A stretch of 64,000 nt of DNA from an uncultured Pseudohongiella sp. (lineage in GTDB: Bacteria; Pseudomonadota; Gammaproteobacteria; Pseudomonadales; Pseudohongiellaceae), in contig CACJAW010000002.1 in assembly GCA_902591495.1 (NCBI GenBank), positions 25,120 to 89,119 of the forward strand, written 5' to 3'. This document shows, one piece after another, positions 16,266 through 25,979 of the stretch (position 1 is the first letter of the stretch; each line of letters starts with the position of its first letter). The translations under genes and the position numbers were made by a program. The notes below the pieces were generated by a model. The model saw nothing but the letters and a program-made list of their open reading frames with translations. It made no database searches and was not told where the DNA came from.

Positions 16266-17834
16266 TTGATTTTCGAAAACAACGACCCAAAGGTAGCAGT
16301 ACCCCATAAAGATTTAACTTCAGTTGTATTACAAAGAGCTAATGAACTTGGAGAAAAACCTGCCCTGATAGATGGAGTATCAGGCCGCACTCTTTCTTAT
16401 ACAGAATTAAAAAAGCAAATCAATCACCTAGCTGCCGGACTCCATCAAAGAGGATTCAAGAAAGGCGACGTTTGTGCAGTTTTCTGCCCAAATATGCCCG
16501 AATACGCAACTATATTTCTCGGAGTAGCATCAATAGGTGGAATAAATACTACCGTTAATTCTTTATACTCTATTAATGATCTAGTCCATCAATTCAACGA
16601 TTCAAACGCCAAGTTTTTGATAACCATTCCAGATTTTATGGATAGAGCACTCCCAGCGGCAAAAAAATGTGGTATTGAGGAAATTTTTGTTCTTGGCGAA
16701 GCGGAAGGCGCGACACCATTTATTGAACTCCTGAGTAACGACGGCAACCCTCCCGAGGTTGCTATAGATCCAAAGAATGATTTAGTAGCACTCCCATACT
16801 CTAGTGGTACGACCGGATTATCCAAAGGGGTCATGCTAACGCATGAGAATCTCGTATCTGATATGGTTCTGACAACTTCAATAAATACCCTAACCGACGA
16901 TGACGTGTTGATTGGTGTGCTTCCTTTTTTCCATATCTATGGGATGGTCTTAATTCTCAACTTGGCGATCTTCAAGGGGGTTAGCCTTGTTACCATGCCA
17001 CGATTTGATCTAGAACAATTCTTGCAAATCGTTGAAAAATACAAAATAACATGCCTAAATCTTGTGCCTCCTCTTGTGTTGGCTTTATCCAAGCATCCTC
17101 TTGTTGAAAAATATGACGTTTCCAGCATTCGATTAATAAGTTCCGGGGCGGCTCCCTTAGGCCAAGAGCTAGAGCAGGCCTGCGCAAACCGACTGGGTTG
17201 TGAAATTTACCAAGGTTATGGGCTGACAGAGGTTGCGGGTGCATCACACATAAACACGATACCAGTTCCCACCGATAAGGTAGGTGCTGTGGGTCGTGTG
17301 GTGCCAAATACCTATTCAAAAATCATAGACACCGAATCGGGAAAAGAACTCGGCTTTAATGAACGAGGTGAAGTTCTTATAAAGGGACCTCACGTAATGA
17401 AGGGTTATTTAAATAACGAAGAGGCTACAAATCACTGTATTGACAAGGATGGGTGGTTTCACACTGGCGATATCGGCTATGCGGACGAGGATGGTTACTT
17501 CTTCATTGTTGACCGCGTAAAAGAACTCATAAAGTATAAAGCCTATCAAGTCGCACCTGCTGAACTCGAGGCTATTCTTGTAGGCCATGAGGCGATCGTG
17601 GATGCAGCCGTCATCCCAAGCCCCGACGAAGAAGCTGGCGAAATCCCTAAAGGTTTCGTCGTCCTAAATCAGGACATGGATCCCCAAGAAATAATGGATT
17701 TTGTAGCAGAGCAGGTTGCTCCTCATAAAAAGATAAGAAAAATTGAAATAGTTGACGAAATTCCAAAATCTGCTTCCGGAAAAATACTCAGGCGTGTACT
17801 CGTCGAACAGGAAAGATCGAAAATTGGTCAATGA
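16266..17834 (+). CDS. AMP-dependent acyl-CoA ligase (4-coumarate-CoA ligase-like)
   Basis: This 522-residue cytoplasmic enzyme adenylates a carboxylic acid and transfers it to CoA. Core motifs are YSSGTTGLSKGV (phosphate loop), YQGYGLTEVAG, GWFHTGDIGY and the C-terminal lysine motif PKSASGKILRR. The start is TTG, supported by AAAGGA seven bases upstream. Length and motif wording place it with 4-coumarate-CoA ligases and medium-chain acyl-CoA ligases; the aromatic-acid guess agrees with the tannase at 25980, but substrate choice cannot be read. The leader (about 16209-16242) holds an imperfect stem of low confidence. Confidence 0.92.
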   Translation: MIFENNDPKVAVPHKDLTSVVLQRANELGEKPALIDGVSGRTLSYTELKKQINHLAAGLHQRGFKKGDVCAVFCPNMPEYATIFLGVASIGGINTTVNSLYSINDLVHQFNDSNAKFLITIPDFMDRALPAAKKCGIEEIFVLGEAEGATPFIELLSNDGNPPEVAIDPKNDLVALPYSSGTTGLSKGVMLTHENLVSDMVLTTSINTLTDDDVLIGVLPFFHIYGMVLILNLAIFKGVSLVTMPRFDLEQFLQIVEKYKITCLNLVPPLVLALSKHPLVEKYDVSSIRLISSGAAPLGQELEQACANRLGCEIYQGYGLTEVAGASHINTIPVPTDKVGAVGRVVPNTYSKIIDTESGKELGFNERGEVLIKGPHVMKGYLNNEEATNHCIDKDGWFHTGDIGYADEDGYFFIVDRVKELIKYKAYQVAPAELEAILVGHEAIVDAAVIPSPDEEAGEIPKGFVVLNQDMDPQEIMDFVAEQVAPHKKIRKIEIVDEIPKSASGKILRRVLVEQERSKIGQ

Positions 17835-17887
17835 ATGTTTAAGTTTCAGTCACATCAAAAAGTGATGCAAGAACTGTTGCAGTTGTA

Positions 17888-19213
17888 ATGCAAAACGAAA
17901 ATAAAGTAGGTTTCATTTCTCTGGGATGTCCAAAGGCGCTGGTGGATTCTGAGCGTATATTAACCCAGCTTCAGCGGGATGGTTACGCAATAACGCCGAG
18001 CTATGATGACGCAAACATAGTGGTAGTAAATACTTGTGGTTTCATAGATAGCGCAAAAGATGAGTCTTTATCCGCTATTGAAGAGGCACTTGAAAAGAAT
18101 GGTAAGGTCATTGTCACAGGATGCCTCGGGGCTCAAAGCGACCTAATTACTGAAAAACACCCTAAGGTGCTGGCAGTAACAGGTCCTCATGCTTATGAAC
18201 ATGTTGTCGGACAAGTTCGTGAACATCTGCCACTCTCAAAATTAGAGCATAACCCCTTCATAGACCTGCTGCCCGCTCAAGGGGTCAAACTCACGCCTAA
18301 GCATTACTCATACCTAAAAATTTCTGAGGGTTGCAACCATAAGTGCAGTTTCTGCATTATTCCTTCTATGCGCGGCAAACTTGTCAGTAGACCTATCGCG
18401 GATATATTGGATGAAGCTCAGAGACTAGTAACCTCCGGCACAAAAGAATTACTTGTGATCTCGCAAGATACGAGTGCATACGGCGTTGATCAAAAATACT
18501 CAACAGGCTTTTGGCAAGGTCTCCCAGTTAAAACGAACATGAAGGGACTTTGCGAAGCACTAGCAGAATTTAACGTATGGATAAGATTACACTATGTCTA
18601 TCCATATCCCCATGTCGATGAGATCATTCCACTCATGGCAGAGGGAAAAGTATTGCCCTACCTAGACATACCTTTTCAACACGCAAGCCCAAAAATACTC
18701 AAAGCCATGCGTCGTCCTGCTGCAACAGAAAACACATTACAGCGACTCTTACGCTGGAAAAAATTAGTCCCGGATATCACTGTTAGAAGTACTTTTATAG
18801 TCGGCTTTCCCGGAGAAACTGAGGAAGATTTTGAAGAACTTCTCAGTTTTTTAAATAATGCCCAACTAGATCGTGTTGGCTGTTTCAAATATTCGGCGGT
18901 TGACGGCGCTGATGCTAATAAGTTGGACACCCCATTATCAGAAGAAGTAAAACAAGAGCGTTGGGAAAGGTTTATGGAGCTACAACAAAGCATAAGTAAA
19001 AAAAAGCTGGCGGCAAAAATTGGAACCGAGATTGAAGCTATCGTGGACAGGGCTGATACAGAAAGTATTGTGGCACGATCAACGGGTGATGCACCGGAAA
19101 TTGATGGTCTGGTTTATGTAGAGTCATCAAGAAATCATAAACCTGGTGATCTAATCACCGTTAAAATCGTAGCATCTGATGAATATGACTTATACGGAAT
19201 AGCCGCTGACTAA
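17888..19213 (+). CDS. rimO: Ribosomal protein S12 methylthiotransferase RimO
   Basis: This 441-residue radical-SAM enzyme adds a methylthio group to the conserved Asp of ribosomal protein S12. The N-terminal MTTase domain has the three cluster cysteines Cys14 ([14 protein letters not shown]), Cys50 (NTCGFID) and Cys79 (TGCLGA). The radical-SAM motif is CNHKCSFC (Cys149, 153, 156), and a C-terminal TRAM domain ends the protein. The wording [13 protein letters not shown] and FIIPSMRGK-type sequence separates RimO from MiaB. No Shine-Dalgarno is obvious before the ATG. It is the clearest housekeeping gene in the window. Confidence 0.97.
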   Translation: MQNENKVGFISLGCPKALVDSERILTQLQRDGYAITPSYDDANIVVVNTCGFIDSAKDESLSAIEEALEKNGKVIVTGCLGAQSDLITEKHPKVLAVTGPHAYEHVVGQVREHLPLSKLEHNPFIDLLPAQGVKLTPKHYSYLKISEGCNHKCSFCIIPSMRGKLVSRPIADILDEAQRLVTSGTKELLVISQDTSAYGVDQKYSTGFWQGLPVKTNMKGLCEALAEFNVWIRLHYVYPYPHVDEIIPLMAEGKVLPYLDIPFQHASPKILKAMRRPAATENTLQRLLRWKKLVPDITVRSTFIVGFPGETEEDFEELLSFLNNAQLDRVGCFKYSAVDGADANKLDTPLSEEVKQERWERFMELQQSISKKKLAAKIGTEIEAIVDRADTESIVARSTGDAPEIDGLVYVESSRNHKPGDLITVKIVASDEYDLYGIAAD

Positions 19214-19282
19214 CTCTGTCGAGTTTTGTCTGAACCTTTTTCCCCGCGAGTTCACTTAACTCATGCGTAATCAGGATTTTGA

Positions 19283-20173
19283 ATGAACATATTATTAACA
19301 GGTGCTTCGGGCTTGATTGGGAGAGCTATCAACTCTGAGCTAACGAAACAAGGTAACACTGTCTACCCGCTAGTTAGAAATAGACGCGAGGGCCCTTTTT
19401 TTTACATGCAAGAGACTGACGAAATTTTTTTTGATCAATCGATTCACTTGGGCGCAGTCATTAATCTAGCGGGAGTAAACATCTCAGAGCGTAGGTGGAA
19501 CCCTAAAGTGAAGGAACAAATAGTTCAAAGCAGAGTACGAACTACCGAGATCCTTTCGGATGCAATCGCTAATCTAAAGGAAAAACCAGACGTCTATTTA
19601 TCAGCCTCTGCAATCGGCTATTACGGCACCAACTCAAGTTCAATTCTTTCAGAATCCAGCCCGGCCGGAAAAGATTTTCTTGCCCAACTGGCGGTGGACT
19701 GGGAAAGAGCCACTAGGCCGGCTCAAGCTGCAGAAATACGAACATGCCTTCTTAGATTTGGCCTTGTTTTAAGTCCCGCTGGTGGCATGATCAAAAATCT
19801 GCTCTTACCATTCCGCCTCGCTTGCGTCGGACCCATTGGAAGCGGCCATCAAATGTTGAGCTGGATTAGCTTGCCGGATACTGTAAGTATCATGACTGAA
19901 TTAATAACGGATAAAAGATTTAGTGGAGCAATTAATCTGGTATCTGGACATCCCGCAAGCAGTCTAGGGTTTGCAAAAGCTCTAAGTGACTCAATCAAGC
20001 GTCCTGCTCTACCAAAAATTCCAGCGGGCATTGTAAGGATGATGTTTGGGGAGGTGGCTGACGCTGCGTTACTAGTAGGCGCAAGTGTAACTTCCGAAAG
20101 AATCTCTGAGCTAGACATTAACTTGCAACATACAGATTTAAATCAGTGCCTTGGTGACATCATTAGAACTTAA
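19283..20173 (+). CDS. TIGR01777 family epimerase (SDR39U1-like)
   Basis: This 296-residue short-chain dehydrogenase relative has the NAD(P)-binding motif GASGLIG at residues 7-13, NLAGVNI, and the active-site-region pattern SASAIGYYG. The LLRFGLVLSPAGGM segment and C-terminal DUF1731 block are typical of the TIGR01777 (YfcH/SulA-like) family. It probably acts in the cytoplasm on an unknown nucleotide or sugar-type substrate. It starts 69 bases after rimO and ends five bases from the convergent DUF1761 gene. Confidence 0.92.
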   Translation: MNILLTGASGLIGRAINSELTKQGNTVYPLVRNRREGPFFYMQETDEIFFDQSIHLGAVINLAGVNISERRWNPKVKEQIVQSRVRTTEILSDAIANLKEKPDVYLSASAIGYYGTNSSSILSESSPAGKDFLAQLAVDWERATRPAQAAEIRTCLLRFGLVLSPAGGMIKNLLLPFRLACVGPIGSGHQMLSWISLPDTVSIMTELITDKRFSGAINLVSGHPASSLGFAKALSDSIKRPALPKIPAGIVRMMFGEVADAALLVGASVTSERISELDINLQHTDLNQCLGDIIRT

Positions 20174-20178
20174 AAGCA

Positions 20179-20565
20179 TCAGAGGAGAAAATTGCAAGCT
20201 GTCATTATTAAGGAAATAGCGAATACGAAAGTTGCTTCAACTAGGGAGGAGTAATTACTATTGTCCGACATTAAGTTCGCCGTTAGTACGAAGAAGAAAA
20301 TTGTGAGGCTTATCAGAAAAATAAAGGCAATCGAATCATTTGCCACAGCCAAACTAATGATCCAGGCGAGAAGGAGAGTGGAGAAGAACTGACAAACCAG
20401 AGCGCTCATTGAAAAACCTCCTTGCGCCCCATCCTTCAACCCTAATCCAGCTGCCCATTTACCTCCAAAGGCCGTTGGAGAATACCAGAACGAGGCGAAC
20501 AGATAGCTTACAATAGTACTCAAACCTACAGCCAACCAATTGACGTTCGTAACAAGCGCTTCCAC
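20179..20565 (-). CDS. DUF1761 family small membrane protein
   Basis: This 128-residue protein has four hydrophobic segments. The opening NVNWLAVGLSTIVSYLFASFWYSP followed by GGKWAAGLG is the DUF1761 signature. Its function is unknown. It is convergent with the epimerase gene, with only five bases between stop codons and no terminator visible there. The 5' region holds a CTCTAT...ATAGAG repeat of low significance. Confidence 0.85.
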   Translation of the reverse strand: MEALVTNVNWLAVGLSTIVSYLFASFWYSPTAFGGKWAAGLGLKDGAQGGFSMSALVCQFFSTLLLAWIISLAVANDSIAFIFLISLTIFFFVLTANLMSDNSNYSSLVEATFVFAISLIMTACNFLL

Positions 20566-20729
20566 TGGTTTACTCCTCTATAAACTTTATTCAATAGAGT
20601 TAAACGGCTTCAACCCAATTCTCTTAACAGTCGACCAGTAAAATTTATACGCTAATCTGCCTGCCGGTGTGGTATACAACATCAAAAAATCGTAATCTAA
20701 CTGGCCATATCGATAGCTTGAGGTGTGAA

Positions 20730-22328
20730 ATGACTAACCGTATGATTTTTTTGGCGTTCCTATTCGTTCTCATAATGCCCTTTAGGTTCGGCTTAGCACA
20801 AAGCAATGACTTAGATAGCTTAAAGGCTGAGGCTGTTTCCTCCATAGATTCACTGGCAAAACTCAATCAAGAGATCATTGATAGTTTATTTTCTTTCGCT
20901 GAACTCGGCTTCCAAGAATTTGAAACACAGCGTTACTTAACAGAAATCCTCGAACAAAACGATTTTGAAGTTGAGCTTGGAATTGCCGGCATACCTTCCG
21001 CTTGGTGGGCAAGCTGGGGAAGCGGAGAGCCAGTGATTGCGTTAGGCTCTGATGTGGATGGAATCCCTCGAGCCTCACAGATGCCAGGGGTTGCTTTCCG
21101 TCAGCCAATGATAGAGGGAGCACCAGGTCACGGTGAGGGGCACAACTCAGGCCAGGCGGTTAACATCGTTGCTGCATTAGCGGTTAAAGAAATAATGGAG
21201 AGCAAGGGACTACCAGGAACAATAGTGATCTGGCCTGGAATAGCTGAGGAATTATTAGGGACTAAAGCTTGGTATGCCAGAGACGGACTTTTTGAGGGAG
21301 TAGATGCGGTTTTATTCACCCACGTATCTAACAATCTCTCAGTCAGTTGGGGACGAGCGCGAGGTACCGGCTTGGTATCCGTTGAGTATCTCTTTGACGG
21401 AGTCGCCGCACATGGCGCTGGCGACCCCTGGAAAGGACGAAGCGCTCTCGATGCGGTCGAACTAATGAACATTGCTTGGAATTATCGGCGAGAACATCTT
21501 CACCCACTTCAGCGTTCCCACTATGTAATTAGTAATGGTGGCGATCAGCCAAATGTTGTTCCTTCCTCGGCGAGTGTTTGGTACTTCATCCGTGAAGTTA
21601 GTGCCGATGGGATACGTAATAACTTCTCAACACTGCACCAAATCGCCGAGGGCGCATCATTGATGACTGACACCTCAATGTCCAGAAAAATTGTTGGCGC
21701 CGCTTACCCGCGGCATTTCAATAGACCAATTGCTCTGGCGATGGATGAGAATATAAAGAAAATCGGACTCCCCTCTTGGTCTGAGAACGATCAACAATTT
21801 GCTAAAGCACTGCAAACGCTCATGGGAGCAGAAGAACCAGAAGGACTCGCAACCGAATTGGCCGGCATAACACCGGACCTCGAACAACCAATATCCGGCG
21901 GATCAGATGATATTGGAGACATTTCTTGGAATGTGCCAACTGTAACTCTAAGATACCCTTCAAACGTTCGCGGATTACAAGGACATCACTGGTCAAGTGC
22001 GATGGCTATGGCAACCCCTATTGCACACAAGGGGGCCATCGCTGGTGCAAAGGTAATCGCATCAACTATGCTGGACCTGATATCAAACGATACCCTTGTC
22101 GAAGAGGCACAAAACTATTTTGACGACGTTCAAACGGCTGAGGAACAATACCGCCCTTTTATAGGCCCCAATGACCCACCTGCGATTGATAAAAATCAGG
22201 ATATCATGGCTAAATTCAAACCAATGTTGGAAGAGCTTTATTACGACCCTGAACGGTTTGAAACATACTTAGACCAACTAGGAATCGACTATCCACAGCT
22301 TACTCCAACAGAAATTCGACGTAACTAG
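20730..22328 (+). CDS. Exported M20 family amidohydrolase (AbgB-like)
   Basis: I start this at the ATG at 20730, where GAGG lies about seven bases upstream and a signal peptide (FLAFLFVLIMPFRFGLAQ) begins; the track start at 20667 would bury it. The mature enzyme is a two-domain M20 metallohydrolase of the aminobenzoyl-glutamate hydrolase type. Metal-site motifs are DVDGIPRASQ, GHGEGHNSG and AEELLGTKAW. Where many relatives have GHGCGHN with a metal-binding Cys, this has Glu. The dimerisation domain has VAAHGAGDPWKGRSALDAV. It should cleave an amide bond in the periplasm, perhaps an N-acyl amino acid. The next gene begins 25 bases later. Confidence 0.9.
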   Translation: MTNRMIFLAFLFVLIMPFRFGLAQSNDLDSLKAEAVSSIDSLAKLNQEIIDSLFSFAELGFQEFETQRYLTEILEQNDFEVELGIAGIPSAWWASWGSGEPVIALGSDVDGIPRASQMPGVAFRQPMIEGAPGHGEGHNSGQAVNIVAALAVKEIMESKGLPGTIVIWPGIAEELLGTKAWYARDGLFEGVDAVLFTHVSNNLSVSWGRARGTGLVSVEYLFDGVAAHGAGDPWKGRSALDAVELMNIAWNYRREHLHPLQRSHYVISNGGDQPNVVPSSASVWYFIREVSADGIRNNFSTLHQIAEGASLMTDTSMSRKIVGAAYPRHFNRPIALAMDENIKKIGLPSWSENDQQFAKALQTLMGAEEPEGLATELAGITPDLEQPISGGSDDIGDISWNVPTVTLRYPSNVRGLQGHHWSSAMAMATPIAHKGAIAGAKVIASTMLDLISNDTLVEEAQNYFDDVQTAEEQYRPFIGPNDPPAIDKNQDIMAKFKPMLEELYYDPERFETYLDQLGIDYPQLTPTEIRRN

Positions 22329-22353
22329 TAGATAAATTGCTGAGTGCTCTAAT

Positions 22354-23004
22354 GTGAAGATGAAACTTTTTATTTTTTCTATAGTGCTCATTACTGGAGA
22401 TGTATTTGCTCAAGAGCCGCTGCAACCCAACATACTTGGCGAGTTAAATCTCTCGAGCCGAGTGGAGGAGGTTAAGGAATATCATGGGGAAGTCAGAGAC
22501 CTAAAGATCTTGGCGCCAACCCTTGCACCTGAAGAAATTGATCGTGCCGTTTTAAACAAGCTCATGCAAGAAATAGCTGATAACCCAAAAATTACCGAAG
22601 AGAGATTAGGAGTCTCTTCAGAACAAATTGACGATATTTTTATCACAATATCCAATGCCAAAAGTTTCATTAACAATAATGAGATGGCTAACGTTAGAGC
22701 AATGTGCAATGCTTGGAACAGCTCAAATTTTAGGGATGATAAGAGAACACAAGAAGCGATTGACGCGTATAAGACTCGCGATCAGTTTACGAAAAATTTT
22801 GTTGCAAAGTACTATCGGCTAGTATTATTTGACATCGAATCGCTGTTGCAACCATCTGAACAAGAAAGGTTTAATGCCTATATGAATGACCGTCGGCGAC
22901 GGATGGCCACGTCCGGGGCAAGATCTTGGGGCTCTGTTGTTGAGAATATAAAAAGTGGTCGTGATGCTGTTAATTTTCATTGCCGAGTGAATAGAGACAA
23001 GTGA
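22354..23004 (+). CDS. Small exported protein of unknown function
   Basis: This 216-residue protein has a signal peptide (LFIFSIVLITGDVFAQ) and an alpha-helical, charged mature part with two cysteines (MCNAWN and HCRVNRDK). I do not recognise a family. It may start at GTG 22354 or at ATG 22360 two codons later; neither has a good ribosome site. It lies 25 bases after the M20 hydrolase and its stop codon sits just before the crotonase ribosome site, so it belongs to that transcription unit. A periplasmic helper of the M20 enzyme is possible but unsupported by any motif. Confidence 0.7.
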   Translation: MKMKLFIFSIVLITGDVFAQEPLQPNILGELNLSSRVEEVKEYHGEVRDLKILAPTLAPEEIDRAVLNKLMQEIADNPKITEERLGVSSEQIDDIFITISNAKSFINNNEMANVRAMCNAWNSSNFRDDKRTQEAIDAYKTRDQFTKNFVAKYYRLVLFDIESLLQPSEQERFNAYMNDRRRRMATSGARSWGSVVENIKSGRDAVNFHCRVNRDK

Positions 23005-23012
23005 GGAGCGAG

Positions 23013-23882
23013 ATGAATAGTACCTGTTTTAATGTCAGTATCGAAAATAACATTGCGCATTTGGTGCTTAACAGACCTGAAAAGCGAAATAGTATGGTGC
23101 CGGAGTTTTGGGACGAATTACCCAAAATCATTCATAAAATTGACGAAGATTCATTGGCAAGAGTAATCGTTATTTCATCCACTGGCCCTCATTTCACCTC
23201 AGGAATCGATACCTCTGTTTTTGGTAACCCTGAGAAAGTATCGGACAATTCGATGGAGCAGAAAAAACTCGATCGAGTAAAGGGAGCTAAACTTTATGAC
23301 ACCGTGAAGTACCTTCAACAAACCTTTTCTTGTTTGGAGAATAGTCGTGTTCCTGTTTTGGCTGCAATTCAAGGTGGCGCTATTGGCGGTGGAGTTGATC
23401 TTATTACAGCCTGCGACATGCGCTACATGACCGAAGATGCTTTTCTTAGCATCTTCGAAATCAATATTGGAATGACGGCTGACGTGGGCACTTTCCCACG
23501 GATAGCCAAGTTACTTCCGGAGGGCATAGCCAAAGAACTTGCCTACACTGGCAGAAGAATGTCTGCAAAAGAGGCTAAATCGCTTGGACTTGTGAACCAA
23601 ATATTTCCCAATAAAGATGCGATGCTAAGCGGTGTAATGAAAATTGCAAAAGAAATCGCAAATAAGGCACCGCTCGCCATTTATGGAAGCAAAAGAATCA
23701 TAAATTTTGCGAGAGACCACAGTACATCCGACGCGCTTGATTACATCGGAATATGGAACGCAAGCATGCTCCAACAAGACGAAATCGTTGAAGCAATGAA
23801 TGCCAACAGAGAGGAGAGAGAAGCAGATTTTGTCGATTTACCGTCAAAGAGAAAGCAAATGGGTTCGGGTTTAACGGACTAA
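23013..23882 (+). CDS. Crotonase family protein, dienoyl-CoA isomerase (ECH1)-like
   Basis: This 289-residue cytoplasmic crotonase starts at ATG 23013, with GAGGAG just upstream; the track's GTG at 23001 lacks a site. The oxyanion-hole segments are SSTGPHFTSGID and IQGGAIGGGVDLI. The acidic residues expected for delta3,5-delta2,4-dienoyl-CoA isomerase are present in FEINIGMTADVGT (Glu and Asp). This is closer to ECH1 than to a hydratase, which would need a Glu at the GGG-side position. It would rearrange double bonds in unsaturated acyl-CoA during beta-oxidation. It is unusual beside an exported hydrolase. Confidence 0.88.
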   Translation: MNSTCFNVSIENNIAHLVLNRPEKRNSMVPEFWDELPKIIHKIDEDSLARVIVISSTGPHFTSGIDTSVFGNPEKVSDNSMEQKKLDRVKGAKLYDTVKYLQQTFSCLENSRVPVLAAIQGGAIGGGVDLITACDMRYMTEDAFLSIFEINIGMTADVGTFPRIAKLLPEGIAKELAYTGRRMSAKEAKSLGLVNQIFPNKDAMLSGVMKIAKEIANKAPLAIYGSKRIINFARDHSTSDALDYIGIWNASMLQQDEIVEAMNANREEREADFVDLPSKRKQMGSGLTD

Positions 23883-23963
23883 AAACAAATAACACGAGGT
23901 GTGGACATTTTGAGCTCGCGCTCTTACTCTTAGGCTATAAAACTACAAAAATAGAGTTTCCTC

Positions 23964-25037
23964 ATGACATCGCGAATTTTTCCCCTTAGTTCACTCATAA
24001 GCATTGTGACAGCATCTCTCCTTTTTACCTCTGGGATTTATGCTCAAGATACCAATTTAAATTCAGTCACAGTAACTCGTCTGCTGGATCAACCTATCAT
24101 CAGACCTGACTTACATCCCAGCATTGGACAAAATATTCAAGGTCCCTCTTTAATAAGAGTACCGGAATGGGTAGAAGATCCTCTGGGCAAGTATTATCTA
24201 TACTTCGCAGATCACAAGGGAAGATACATTAGGCTGGCATATTCGGATGAGCTAACTGGCCCATGGAAAATTCATGAGGCAGGCTCTCTACCCATTGAGC
24301 AATCTTATTTCGCGGCGACCCCCCCTCCAATCACAGATGAACAACTTGCCGAGTTAACTGCTGCGCGTAGCGGAGTTTCAGGATTAGGTTCACCGGTCTC
24401 ACACGATCTAGCGCTTGAATTCACCATGCCTCATATTGCATCACCAGATGTGCATGTGGATAACGAAACACAAAATATCATAATGTACTACCACGGGCTT
24501 GAGGGACCTGCTTTCCAGCACTCAAGAGTGGCAACTTCAAAGAACGGTATTGATTTTACTGCTCGCGAGGAGAATTTAGGCCGCAGTTATTTTCGAACAT
24601 TTAAGTACAATGAAATGACTTACGCTTTAGCGATGCCTGGCCAGTTTTATCGATCGAAAGACGGATTTACAGACTTCGAGGAAGGACCGCGCCTCTTTGG
24701 TCCTAACATGAGACATTCGGCTGTTATTGTCCGCGATGATCACTTATACGTGTTTTGGACTCGAGTGGGGGACGCTCCAGAGAGTATACTTTTAAGCACG
24801 ATTGATCTTCGTTCAGACTGGATGACTTGGAGCGAGTCTAAAGAAGTCATGGTATTAAAACCAGAGTTTGACTGGGAGGGTGCGAACGCGCCCGTTGAAC
24901 CATCTGTGCGAAGCACAGCGTATGGACAGGTTAACCAGTTACGTGACCCAGCACTTTACGTAGAGGGTGACCAAATTTATTTGCTGTACGCTGTAGCTGG
25001 AGAGAGCGGCATAGCCTTAGCTCGCGTTAATTTTTAA
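23964..25037 (+). CDS. Exported five-bladed-propeller (GH43-like) protein
   Basis: This 357-residue secreted protein has a signal peptide ending near SGIYAQD. The repeated pattern GKYYLYFADHKGRYIRLAYSD, then MYYHGLEGPAFQHSR and LYVFWTRVGDAPE resembles the GH43/GH32 type beta-propeller fold. I could not identify a firm catalytic Asp-Asp-Glu set, so hydrolase activity is unproven. It stands 82 bases after the crotonase and 11 bases before the DUF1295 gene. A TATAAA lies upstream at about 23936, but its -35 is badly spaced. Function should be given as unknown glycoside-hydrolase-like. Confidence 0.75.
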   Translation: MTSRIFPLSSLISIVTASLLFTSGIYAQDTNLNSVTVTRLLDQPIIRPDLHPSIGQNIQGPSLIRVPEWVEDPLGKYYLYFADHKGRYIRLAYSDELTGPWKIHEAGSLPIEQSYFAATPPPITDEQLAELTAARSGVSGLGSPVSHDLALEFTMPHIASPDVHVDNETQNIIMYYHGLEGPAFQHSRVATSKNGIDFTAREENLGRSYFRTFKYNEMTYALAMPGQFYRSKDGFTDFEEGPRLFGPNMRHSAVIVRDDHLYVFWTRVGDAPESILLSTIDLRSDWMTWSESKEVMVLKPEFDWEGANAPVEPSVRSTAYGQVNQLRDPALYVEGDQIYLLYAVAGESGIALARVNF

Positions 25038-25047
25038 GGCCTGATTT

Positions 25048-25920
25048 ATGATCAAACCACTCGTTGGAATAATTGTCATCCTGCTAATAAGTTCGGCACT
25101 TGTAGTTGCTGGAAGTCAAGGAAGTGTATACGTCCCTCGAGTGCCACTCTTTGCTATATGCGCAGGAATTGGTTTCATTCTTCATTGGTTGGTGTTTATT
25201 CCAAGCTATTACTATCAAACAGAGCATTATTTTGATCTAACCGGTTCCCTTTCTTATATCAGCGCAGTCACAGTTGCAGTTTTTATGCATCCTTTACTCG
25301 ATTTGCGAGGACTGCTGATTGCAGTTTTGGTTGCCATTTGGGCCATTCGGTTGGGGAGCTTTCTGTTTTTGCGCGTTAAAAAAGCGGGGCAAGACAGAAG
25401 ATTTACAGAGCTCAAAAAACGATTTTGGCGTTATCTATTTACATGGACACTTGGCGGTGCTTGGGTGTTTATCACCATGGCAGCAGCATTAGCCTCAATC
25501 ACCTCAATGACGCAACGTCCCTTAGGTATTTGGGTCGGCATTGGATTGTTTTTGTGGCTAGTTGGGTTTTCAATTGAAGTTATGGCTGATCGACAAAAGA
25601 CGAAATTTAGAAATGAAGCTGACAATGCCGAAAAGTTTATCACTACTGGACTCTGGAGATATTCCCGACATCCTAATTACTTTGGAGAAATTGTTCTTTG
25701 GCTTGGTATCGCCATCATTGCCTATCCTACCCTCGTCGGTTGGCAATATGCGGCTCTTATCTCACCAATTTTCGTGACATTCTTGCTAGTCAAAGTGAGT
25801 GGAGTCAAACTTCTTGAAGAAAGTGGGCAAAAACGCTGGGGCTCAGATCCAACCTATCAAAAGTATGTTGCTAACACTTCCGTATTGTTTCCGCTGCCTA
25901 GTCGCGATGACTTGAACTGA
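25048..25920 (+). CDS. DUF1295 (steroid 5-alpha-reductase-like) membrane protein
   Basis: This 290-residue protein has six or seven transmembrane segments. The C-terminal pattern GLWRYSRHPNYFGEIVLWLGIA is the hallmark of the DUF1295/ICMT-like membrane oxidoreductase and methyltransferase fold, and RLGSFLFLRV is also typical. It may reduce or modify a lipid substrate in the inner membrane; the reaction is unknown. It begins 11 bases after the GH43-like gene and is likely cotranscribed with it. Confidence 0.9.
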   Translation: MIKPLVGIIVILLISSALVVAGSQGSVYVPRVPLFAICAGIGFILHWLVFIPSYYYQTEHYFDLTGSLSYISAVTVAVFMHPLLDLRGLLIAVLVAIWAIRLGSFLFLRVKKAGQDRRFTELKKRFWRYLFTWTLGGAWVFITMAAALASITSMTQRPLGIWVGIGLFLWLVGFSIEVMADRQKTKFRNEADNAEKFITTGLWRYSRHPNYFGEIVLWLGIAIIAYPTLVGWQYAALISPIFVTFLLVKVSGVKLLEESGQKRWGSDPTYQKYVANTSVLFPLPSRDDLN

Positions 25921-25979
25921 AAAAAAATAATCATAACAGCTCTCCCATAAAACCAAATAATAAAAGAGAATTACTCACC

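Noticed and set aside
17845-17890. CATCA-AAAAG-TGATG hairpin before rimO
   Set aside because: Five pairs only and no T-run; too weak for a terminator or leader.
23900-23950. TATAAA near 23936 as a promoter of the GH43-like gene
   Set aside because: The only -35-like hexamer (TTGAGC) is 20 bases away, outside the usual spacing.
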